Below are positions 6,138-11,641 of a DNA stretch of 17,085 nucleotides, in pieces (position 1 is the stretch's first letter; each line of letters starts with the position of its first letter). The translations under genes and the position numbers were made by a program. This DNA comes from Propionibacteriaceae bacterium (lineage in GTDB: Bacteria; Actinomycetota; Actinomycetes; Propionibacteriales; Propionibacteriaceae), in assembly GCA_031254155.1 (NCBI GenBank), contig JAIRVA010000303.1, positions 1 to 17,085 on the forward strand. Reading direction: 5' to 3'. The notes under the pieces are model-generated. The model was given only the letters and a program-made list of their open reading frames with translations. It ran no database searches and was not told where the DNA came from.

Positions 6138-7499
6138 TCAGAACGTTTCCTGGGCCCGCTCGTACCAGTAACCGCCCGGCTCGAACAGGCCGTCGACAAG
6201 CTGGTTCAGTACGCCGACCTCCTGGAGCAGGTCGAGGACGGTGTAGCGGGCGCGGATGGTCTGGGCCTGGAAGTACTTGGTGCGCAGCTCGTCCAGGCCC
6301 ACACCGATCTGGTACGGGTGGTGGACCGCGCCGACCGTCCGGAGCATGTGCTCGACGACCCGCGCGGGGAGGACCTGAGCGGCGACGCGGGTACGAATGG
6401 CGCCCCAGCGGGCCCGGACCAGCTCCAGCCGACCCCGCGCCTGGTCGGCCGTCAGGTACTTGGCGGCCGACTGCGTGAGGCAGGCCGCGCGGATCACCGC
6501 GCCCGGTTGCAGGGCCGCGACGCGCGCCGCGTCCGCCGCCGGCACCGGCCAGTGGGCGACTCGCGCCGCGACATCCAGGTGGTCCAGACCGAGATCGAGT
6601 ACGCGCTCGTACAACGCGCACATCGCCACCGTACCCAGCCCGACCTTGAAGCCGTGCGAGAGCGGCGGATCCCAGTCGCGGCCGTGGCCCTCCATCTCCC
6701 ACTGGTGCGAGAAGTAGTGCCCGCCGCCGGAGGCCGGGCGCGACGAGGCAAAGACCTGCATCGCGAGGCCGGACATGATGAGCTCCTCGGCCAGCCTCTC
6801 GATGGCGGCGGGATCGCCGGTGACAAGGCCGGATGGGTTCCCCAGGGCCTCGCGCAGCGGCCCCTGGACGAGGCTCCAGACGAACTCGTCAATCGGTTCG
6901 AGGCCCAGTTCGTCGGCGATAATCCAGTCGGCGCCGGCGGGTACCTTCTCGATCAGGTCGCCGTACCCCGTTGCCGTCAGGCGCTTGGGCGCGGCGGCCA
7001 TGATGTCGAGCGGTACGATGACGCCGCGCGGGGCCGGGCACTCCTGCGTCCCCTTGATCCCGTTCGTGGTGATCGCGGCACCGAAGGAGGTGTACCCGTC
7101 AACGGAGGCCGCCGTACACACGTTGAGGTAGCTCCGGCCGACCCGGTGGCTCGCCAGCTTGGTGAGGTCGTTGAGCGACCCGGAGGCGATCGACACCGCG
7201 ATCGCGCTCGTCTGCGCTAGTCGCGAGCGGAGATCCTCCGCCGCGCGGTCGTCGGCGAACAGCACCGGCGTACCGGGATAGATGATCGGCTCGTCCAGGC
7301 CGACGCCGGCCGCGGCGAGGGACGCCCGTACCGCCTCCCCCGCAACCGCCCAGGTGTTGCCGTCGGCGACAATGACCGCCGTCTGGCCGGGGAACAACTC
7401 GGCGAAGGTCGCCCCCGTCCGGTCGACCACATTGCGCCCCATGACAACGGCCTTAGTGTCCAACCCCCGGGCCAACACCGACTCAACCAGCGTACTCAT
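6138..7499 (-). CDS. sn-Glycerol-1-phosphate dehydrogenase family protein (AraM/EgsA-like)
   Basis: This 453-aa protein belongs to the iron-containing alcohol dehydrogenase superfamily, AraM/EgsA branch. These NAD(P)H enzymes interconvert DHAP and sn-glycerol-1-phosphate using a divalent metal. Evidence is the nucleotide-binding ASGSLNDLTK (106-115), NVCTAASVDGYTS (126-138), ATGYGDLIEK (176-185), SGGGHYFSHQWEMEGHG (257-273) and LSHGFKVGLG (280-289). Asp181, His261 and His282 are the expected metal ligands, all present. In the family the glycine loop is usually VGSG.IND; here it is SIASGSLND, so one Gly is Ala. It is longer than B. subtilis AraM. In bacteria the gene is often next to pentose genes, which are not seen here. 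The start at 7499 lies 6 nt from a TAGACT hexamer, with no Shine-Dalgarno site. Confidence 0.85.
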   Translation of the reverse strand: MSTLVESVLARGLDTKAVVMGRNVVDRTGATFAELFPGQTAVIVADGNTWAVAGEAVRASLAAAGVGLDEPIIYPGTPVLFADDRAAEDLRSRLAQTSAIAVSIASGSLNDLTKLASHRVGRSYLNVCTAASVDGYTSFGAAITTNGIKGTQECPAPRGVIVPLDIMAAAPKRLTATGYGDLIEKVPAGADWIIADELGLEPIDEFVWSLVQGPLREALGNPSGLVTGDPAAIERLAEELIMSGLAMQVFASSRPASGGGHYFSHQWEMEGHGRDWDPPLSHGFKVGLGTVAMCALYERVLDLGLDHLDVAARVAHWPVPAADAARVAALQPGAVIRAACLTQSAAKYLTADQARGRLELVRARWGAIRTRVAAQVLPARVVEHMLRTVGAVHHPYQIGVGLDELRTKYFQAQTIRARYTVLDLLQEVGVLNQLVDGLFEPGGYWYERAQETF

Positions 7500-7505
7500 A
7501 CCACC

Positions 7506-7511
7506 AGTCTA
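7506..7511 (-). promoter_or_regulatory. Leaderless -10 hexamer of the G1P dehydrogenase gene
   Basis: TAGACT-GGTGGT-ATG on the minus strand. It has the same hexamer and 6-nt spacing as gltX and purS, which argues for a leaderless mRNA. Confidence 0.65.
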
Positions 7512-7614
7512 GTTGCCCCACCCGCGGGACAGTGCCCACAACGCCCCCACGCCGACACGTACACGTCCCGCCAACAGAGACGGAGCGCAGGGTGGTGCAA
7601 GGTAGGCATCGGGA

Positions 7615-7620
7615 TATACT
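7615..7620 (+). promoter_or_regulatory. -10 of the relB-type antitoxin gene
   Basis: TATACT is close to the consensus -10 and lies 24 nt before the start codon, leaving room for the AGGAGG site at 7634-7639. No clear -35 is seen. Confidence 0.5.
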
Positions 7621-7644
7621 AGGAACTGTTAGCAGGAGGTAGTA

Positions 7645-7890
7645 ATGGATACTGTACAACTCGCAACGCGGATCGAGAAGACCCAGGACCGCCTGTTTCG
7701 CGAGACGACCCGAGAACTCGGTACCACCCCGGCCGACGCCATGCGGGTGTTTGTGGCGGCCTTCAACCAACACCGCGGTTTCCCCTTCGACGTACGCCTG
7801 ACTGCGAAGGTTGAACCGTTCGCCACCGATGACGAGGCCACCGGCTTCGCAACGCGCCTGTCCTTGAGGACACTCAATGAAACGCGGTGA
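7645..7890 (+). CDS. relB: RelB/DinJ-family antitoxin
   Basis: The 81-aa product has the RelB/DinJ N-terminal ribbon-helix-helix: TVQLATRIEKTQDRLFRET, then LGTTPADAMRVFVAAFNQHR, followed by GFPFDVRL, where the family normally has G(I/L)PF.V. The C-terminal 30 residues (FATDDEATGFATRLSLRTL) would hold the toxin-binding part. AGGAGG 5 nt upstream of 7645 sets the start. The last 14 bases overlap the start of the mazF remnant. RelB/DinJ-type antitoxins paired with PemK/MazF toxins occur in actinobacteria and firmicutes, so the pairing is plausible. The antitoxin appears complete. Confidence 0.85.
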   Translation: MDTVQLATRIEKTQDRLFRETTRELGTTPADAMRVFVAAFNQHRGFPFDVRLTAKVEPFATDDEATGFATRLSLRTLNETR

Positions 7891-7984
7891 GGTCCGCGTT
7901 GGTACGCTTACCGCCGATCAGATGCAGGACATCTCCCGCAAGCTCGCCCAGGTGCTCTGTATCACCGCCAACGATCTACCCTAG
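7877..7984 (+). pseudogene. mazF: MazF/PemK toxin reduced to its two ends (35 aa)
   Basis: An ATG at 7877, inside the end of the antitoxin gene, opens a 35-codon frame. Its first residues MKRGEV match the start of MazF/PemK endoribonucleases, which open M(R/K)RG(D/E)V. The frame continues directly with RVGTLTADQMQDISRKLAQV, matching the C-terminal helix of the family (typical form RIG.L....M..V...L..VLGL). About 70-80 central residues of a normal ~110-aa MazF, with the beta-barrel and active site, are missing. The frame is preserved across the join. Its end overlaps the 3' end of purQ by 9 nt (convergent). The overlap position and the close match of both ends make a chance ORF unlikely. It should be inactive. 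Confidence 0.72.
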
Positions 7985-8638
7985 AAACGCGGCCAGGGAG
8001 GTGAAGAAGCCTTGGCCGTCGAGGGTGGTGGCGATCTCGGGGTCCACGTTGTGCTCGGGGTGGGGCATGAGGCCGACCACCGTCCCGCGCTCGTTCGTGA
8101 TCCCCGCGATGTCGTCGACGGAACCGTTAGGGTTGCCGACATAGCGGAAGACGACCCGCCCCTCGTCCTCCAGCCGGGCAATGGTCGCCGCGTCCGCCTG
8201 ATAGTTGCCGCCGCCGTTCTTGAGGGCGATGGTGATCTCTTGACCGGGGGTGTACGCGCTCGTCCAGGCCGTATTCGCCGACTCCACGCGGAGCCGCTGG
8301 TCGAGCGCGGTGAACACGCGGACCTCGTTACGGATCAGCGCGCCGGGGAGCAGCCGGGCCTCGCAGAGAATCTGGAAGCCGTTGCAGATCCCGAGGACGG
8401 GCAGCCCCGCGTGGGCCCGTCGTACCACCTCGCCCATCACCGGCGAGAAACGGGCAATGGCACCACAGCGGAGGTAGTCGCCGTACGAAAACCCGCCCGG
8501 CAGGATGACCGCGTCCACGCCCTGGAGGTCGTCGGACGCGTGCCACAGCCGGACCGGCTCCCCACCCGTCAGACGGACCGCCCGCAGCGCGTCCTCGTCG
8601 TCCAGCGAACCGGGGAAGGTCACCACCCCGATCTTCAT
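7976..8638 (-). CDS. purQ: Phosphoribosylformylglycinamidine synthase subunit PurQ (glutaminase)
   Basis: PurQ releases ammonia from glutamine for PurL in the fourth step of purine synthesis (FGAR to FGAM). The 220-aa length is normal. It is a class I amidotransferase: ILPGGFSYGDYLR (45-57), the nucleophile Cys85 in VLGICNGFQ, and His193/Glu195 in MPHPEHN, with GGGNYQAD (142-149) typical of PurQ. The start overlaps the purS stop as ATGA, so the two are translationally coupled. purL is not downstream; a toxin-antitoxin remnant lies there instead. Confidence 0.97.
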   Translation of the reverse strand: MKIGVVTFPGSLDDEDALRAVRLTGGEPVRLWHASDDLQGVDAVILPGGFSYGDYLRCGAIARFSPVMGEVVRRAHAGLPVLGICNGFQILCEARLLPGALIRNEVRVFTALDQRLRVESANTAWTSAYTPGQEITIALKNGGGNYQADAATIARLEDEGRVVFRYVGNPNGSVDDIAGITNERGTVVGLMPHPEHNVDPEIATTLDGQGFFTSLAAFLG

Positions 8639-8871
8639 GCGACCACCTCGAAGTTCTCGATGACCGTGTTGGCCAGCAGCGACTCGGCCAGGGTATGAAG
8701 CTCCGCGAGCCGGGCCTCCGTCACGTCACCCTCGACCTCGATCTCGAACCGTTTGCCCTGGCGGACGGTGAACCCGTCGTGGCCCATCCGCTGGAGAGCA
8801 CCGGTGACGGCCTTCCCCTGCGGGTCGAGGATTTCCGGCTTGGGCATGACATTGACGATGACGAGTGGCAT
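8635..8871 (-). CDS. purS: Phosphoribosylformylglycinamidine synthase subunit PurS
   Basis: PurS (78 aa, usual 75-90) is the small subunit that bridges PurQ and PurL in the FGAM synthase complex. It shows PKPEILDPQGKAV (11-23), MGHDGFTVRQGKRFEIEV (29-46) and a C-terminal LLANTVIENFEV, all standard. It overlaps purQ by 4 nt. The start is 48 nt past purC and has its own TAGACT hexamer 6 nt upstream rather than a Shine-Dalgarno site, so purSQ may be transcribed independently of purC as well as by read-through. Confidence 0.96.
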   Translation of the reverse strand: MPLVIVNVMPKPEILDPQGKAVTGALQRMGHDGFTVRQGKRFEIEVEGDVTEARLAELHTLAESLLANTVIENFEVVA

Positions 8872-8877
8872 GGGGCC

Positions 8878-8883
8878 AGTCTA
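8878..8883 (-). promoter_or_regulatory. Leaderless -10 hexamer of purS
   Basis: TAGACT-GGCCCC-ATG on the minus strand, in the short gap between purC and purS. It suggests an internal start for purSQ. Confidence 0.6.
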
Positions 8884-8919
8884 CCGGGTCGCGGGGTACG
8901 CCGGGCGGGCGGGGTAGCG

Positions 8920-9807
8920 TCAGTTGATGTCCGTACCGCCGGTCAGCCGGTGGTACGCCTCAACGTACCGACCCCGCGTCGCGGTGACGATCTCGGGCGG
9001 GAGGGCCGGCGGGAGCTCGCCGCCGTTCTTCACCCAACCGGATTCCTTGGCGAGCCAGTCGCGGACAAACTGCTTGTCAAAGCTGGGGACGGACTGGCCG
9101 GGCTCGTAGTGCGCCTCGTCCCAGAAGCGGGAGGAGTCGGGGGTCAGGACCTCGTCGGCGAGCACAATCGTACCGTCCGGCCGCCGCCCGAACTCGAACT
9201 TCGTGTCGGCCAGGATGATGCCGCGCGCCTCGGCGATCACGGACGCCGCCGTGAAAACGGTGAGCGTCAGGTCACGCAACGCGGCCGCCGTCTCGGCCCC
9301 GACGAGGTCGACCAGTTGGGTGTACGAGATGTTCTCGTCGTGCAGCCCCAGATCGGCCTTGGTCGACGGGGTGAAAATCGGCTCCGGGAGCCGGTCGGCG
9401 TGGCGCAGCCCGGCGGGCAGCGGGATGCCGGTCACGGTGCCCGACTGCTGGTACTCCGCCCAGCCGGACCCGGTGATGTACCCCCGCGCGATGCACTCCA
9501 CGGGCAGCATCTCAAGCTTTTCGGCCACGATGGTCCGGCCGCGCCAGTCGTCGGGGAGAGGGTACGGGCCGTCGGCGCCGCCCAGCCGCGACCCCCAGAT
9601 GACGTGGTTCTCCACCACGTCGGCCAGTTGGTCGAACCACCACAGGGACATCTGGGTCAAGATGATGCCCTTGTCGGGGATCGGGGTGTCCAGGACGTAG
9701 TCAAACGCCGAAATCGCGTCCGTCGCCACCATGATGAGTTGGTCGGAATGGTCCGGTACGCCGTACAGCCGCCGTACCTTCCCGGAATGCAGGAGAGGGT
9801 AATTCAC
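8920..9807 (-). CDS. purC: Phosphoribosylaminoimidazole-succinocarboxamide synthase (SAICAR synthetase)
   Basis: PurC joins aspartate to CAIR with ATP to make SAICAR. Recognisable blocks are LLHSGKVRRLY (ATP loop), MVATDAISAFDYVL, IPDKGIILTQMSLWWF, LPVECIARGYITGSGW and DTKFEFG, then DEVLTPDSSRFW; these define the family. I place the start at the GTG at 9807, giving 295 aa, the usual length, and NYPLLHSGKVR at the start as in other actinobacteria. A TAAACT hexamer 7 nt before it supports this. An upstream in-frame GTG at 9882 would add 25 residues that read through an inverted repeat and show no family character. It is the first of the purC-purS-purQ group. Confidence 0.96.
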   Translation of the reverse strand: MNYPLLHSGKVRRLYGVPDHSDQLIMVATDAISAFDYVLDTPIPDKGIILTQMSLWWFDQLADVVENHVIWGSRLGGADGPYPLPDDWRGRTIVAEKLEMLPVECIARGYITGSGWAEYQQSGTVTGIPLPAGLRHADRLPEPIFTPSTKADLGLHDENISYTQLVDLVGAETAAALRDLTLTVFTAASVIAEARGIILADTKFEFGRRPDGTIVLADEVLTPDSSRFWDEAHYEPGQSVPSFDKQFVRDWLAKESGWVKNGGELPPALPPEIVTATRGRYVEAYHRLTGGTDIN

Positions 9808-9814
9808 ATCCGCC

Positions 9815-9820
9815 AGTTTA
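9815..9820 (-). promoter_or_regulatory. Leaderless -10 hexamer of purC
   Basis: TAAACT-GGCGGAT-GTG on the minus strand. The spacing is 7 nt, one more than at the sister sites; the overlapping ATG would meet a stop at once (ATGTGA), so the GTG is the start. Confidence 0.6.
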
Positions 9821-9860
9821 GCGCCGCTGCCAACCGCGGTACCGCCCCGCTCACGCCGAA

Positions 9861-9907
9861 AGACTTCAAGAGACCTGGCCACAGCGGACCTAAGTTCCTT
9901 GAAGTCT
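9861..9907 (-). terminator. 10-bp inverted repeat between the CoA-transferase genes and purC
   Basis: AGACTTCAAG and CTTGAAGTCT pair perfectly across a 27-nt loop. On the minus strand the second arm is followed by TTTC, so it could be a weak terminator for the CoA-transferase operon. It lies 54-100 nt upstream of the purC start, so a role in purC control is an alternative. Confidence 0.45.
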
Positions 9908-9930
9908 CTCGTCGCGAGGGTGGGGCCGGC

Positions 9931-10587
9931 TCACATCGCCGTCTGGCGGATGTCCTCCGGGATGATCAAGGGCGCCTCGGTCGCGGCCTGGATCTGCTCG
10001 ACGGTGAATTCGGGGTTGTACTCGACGAGCTTGAGCCCCTCGGGCGTGACCTCGATGACACCCATTTCCGTGATGATCTCGTCGACGCACTTGACCGCTG
10101 TCAGCGGCAAACGGCACTTCTTGAAGATCTTGACCGCACCGTGCGCGGTGTGTTCCATGGCGATGATCACGCGCTTGGCACCGATCACGAGGTCCATCGC
10201 GCCGCCCATCCCCGGCAGTTTCTTGCCCGGAATGATCCAGTTCGCGAGGTTGCCTTCGGCGTCGACCTCCAGCGCCCCGAGGATCGTCACGTCGACGTGG
10301 CCGCCGCGCATGAACCCGAAGCTGATGCTCGAGTCGATGTAGCAGCCGCCCGGCCCGGCGAAGGCCGGCGAGCCGCCGGCATCCGTGTAGTGGATCGCAT
10401 CCGCCTCCTCCGGCGTCGGCGCGGGACCCGTCCCGATGATCCCGTTCTCGGACTGGAGAGTCACGTGGATGTCCGGGGACAGGAAGTGGGTGACGAGCGT
10501 CGGCAGACCAATGCCGAGGTTCACGACGTCGCCGTCGCAGAGCTCTTGGGCGACCCGCTTGGCAATGTACATTTTGACGTTATCCAT
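9931..10587 (-). CDS. scoB: 3-Oxoacid / acetate CoA-transferase subunit B
   Basis: This 218-aa subunit carries the catalytic glutamate (Glu47) in LQSENGIIG (45-53), which forms the glutamyl-CoA intermediate. VVNLGIGLPTLV (21-32), GGHVDVTILGALEVD and PGKKLPGMGGAMDLV are typical of the AtoA/ScoB group. With subunit A it moves CoA between an acyl-CoA and a free acid such as acetate, acetoacetate or succinate; the sequence does not fix which. The start has AAGGAGG at 10596-10602 and is 3 nt past the subunit A stop, so the two are coupled. It could equally be named atoA. Confidence 0.93.
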   Translation of the reverse strand: MDNVKMYIAKRVAQELCDGDVVNLGIGLPTLVTHFLSPDIHVTLQSENGIIGTGPAPTPEEADAIHYTDAGGSPAFAGPGGCYIDSSISFGFMRGGHVDVTILGALEVDAEGNLANWIIPGKKLPGMGGAMDLVIGAKRVIIAMEHTAHGAVKIFKKCRLPLTAVKCVDEIITEMGVIEVTPEGLKLVEYNPEFTVEQIQAATEAPLIIPEDIRQTAM

Positions 10588-10590
10588 GGC

Positions 10591-11277
10591 TCAGGCCTCC
10601 TTGGCACAGGCGACGTACGTGACGAGCGGACCCGGGGTGACGACGTCCTCGGGCGGGATCTCGCCAATCTCGACGACGTTCTCGGCCTCCGCGATCACCA
10701 CATCGGCCGCCGTCGCCATGACGCTCGCGAAATTCCGGGTCGTACCCTTGTACCAGATGTTCCCGGCGCGATCGATCTTGTACCCACAAATCAGGGCAAT
10801 GTCAGCCCAGAACGGGCGCTCCAGCAAGAAGTCCCGGCCATCGATGGTCGTCTTGGTGATGACGTGCTCGGCCTCTTCGACCAGCGTTCCGACCCCGGTT
10901 GGCGTCAGTACGCCGCCCAGACCGGCGCCGCCGGCCCGGATCATCTCGGCGAGACTGCCCTGGGGGACGAGGCTGAGTTCCAGGGTACCGTCGGCCATCT
11001 GCCCCGGAACCTCCGGGTTCGTCCCGACGTGGGAAGCGAAGAGCTTCTTGATCTGGCGGTTGTGAATGAGCTTGGCGATGCCGTAAAACTCGTCGCCATC
11101 CGGACCATTCGGGAACGCCGTGTCATTGGCGATCACCGTCAGGTCACCCGTCCCCAGGCGGGCCAGCTCGGCGATCACCCGGTGGGCGTTGCCGCACCCC
11201 AGAAAACCGGCAATCATAACGGTCGCGCCTCGAGGGATGAGGGCGGCCGCCTCAGTGAAAGACACAAACTTCGGCAT
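10591..11277 (-). CDS. scoA: 3-Oxoacid / acetate CoA-transferase subunit A
   Basis: This 228-aa partner has the CoA-transferase family I alpha features: TVMIAGFLGCGNAHRVI (19-35), the SHVGTNPEV segment (82-90), LVPQGSLAEMIRAGGAGLGG (about 103-122) and TRNFASVMATAADVVIAEAE near the end. It forms the heteromer with subunit B. Its ATG follows, after only 3 nt, the stop of a 27-codon ORF that has the stronger ribosome site, so translation may be coupled to it. Two palindromes about 250-300 bp upstream are candidate operators. No acyl-CoA dehydrogenase or thiolase is adjacent. Confidence 0.93.
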   Translation of the reverse strand: MPKFVSFTEAAALIPRGATVMIAGFLGCGNAHRVIAELARLGTGDLTVIANDTAFPNGPDGDEFYGIAKLIHNRQIKKLFASHVGTNPEVPGQMADGTLELSLVPQGSLAEMIRAGGAGLGGVLTPTGVGTLVEEAEHVITKTTIDGRDFLLERPFWADIALICGYKIDRAGNIWYKGTTRNFASVMATAADVVIAEAENVVEIGEIPPEDVVTPGPLVTYVACAKEA

Positions 11278-11280
11278 GGC

Positions 11281-11364
11281 TCACGCGCCCTTCCCCGTTG
11301 TGCCTTGTGGACTTCCGGGCCACCCGGCCAGCCGGGCGGTGGAAGAAACGGTTGTTATTGTCAT
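11281..11364 (-). CDS. 27-codon leader ORF upstream of scoA
   Basis: An AAGGAG site (11371-11376) lies 6 nt before an ATG at 11364. The frame gives 27 residues beginning MTITTVSSTARLAG and ends in TGA, then GCC, then the scoA ATG. This geometry (strong site, short frame, 3-nt gap) is that of a leader peptide coupled to the gene behind it. Inside the frame, CCGGG/CCCGG (11323-11336, loop CCAG) can form a stable hairpin. There is no homology I recognise and no run of one amino acid, so classical amino-acid attenuation is not evident. Confidence 0.5.
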   Translation of the reverse strand: MTITTVSSTARLAGWPGSPQGTTGKGA

Positions 11365-11525
11365 TCAGTACTCCTTGTACGTACGTGGTCTCGCGAGCCG
11401 TCGGCCAGCGGAAACGCCAAGGCGACCTCGGAATGAGCCCCCCGGGGACACCCTGGGAACAACGGTCGTCAGAGCCATCTGGCGGGCCGGGCGCCCGTGC
11501 CCGGAGATGGTCATCTGAGTCTGTC

Positions 11526-11542
11526 ACGGTAACTGATACCGT
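11526..11542. promoter_or_regulatory. Palindrome ACGGTA-N5-TACCGT
   Basis: Perfect 6-bp arms with a 5-nt spacer, in the 277-nt gap between glnS and the leader ORF of the CoA-transferase genes. The size fits a dimeric TetR- or LacI-like regulator. The rest of this gap (11365-11641) shows one more palindrome and no gene I can support. Confidence 0.45.
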
Positions 11543-11562
11543 TCAGCGCACGCTACTACGTT

Positions 11563-11573
11563 CTGTACTACAG
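11563..11573. promoter_or_regulatory. Palindrome CTGTA-C-TACAG
   Basis: A perfect 5+1+5 palindrome 20 bp from the previous one. The inner TGTACTACA resembles GntR-type sites in shape. Function inferred only from position upstream of the CoA-transferase operon. Confidence 0.35.
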
Positions 11574-11641
11574 GCGCAAGCCCCCAGGGGTGTATGTTTG
11601 TCGGGCCACGCGCTCGCACCGGCGCGTCCCGTACGGCCCTC

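Noticed and set aside
9808..9882. Longer purC starting at a GTG at 9882
   Set aside because: It would read through the 10-bp inverted repeat and add residues not seen in PurC; the GTG at 9807 has the shared -10 spacing.
8695..11436. A 2.7-kb open frame on the plus strand across purS, purC and the CoA-transferase genes
   Set aside because: It is the antisense of well-supported genes, with a low-complexity Arg/Gly/Asp-rich product typical of a G/C-rich shadow frame.
11365..11641. Possible small genes between glnS and the CoA-transferase leader ORF
   Set aside because: Frames here lack ribosome sites and leaderless-type hexamers; only palindromes stand out.
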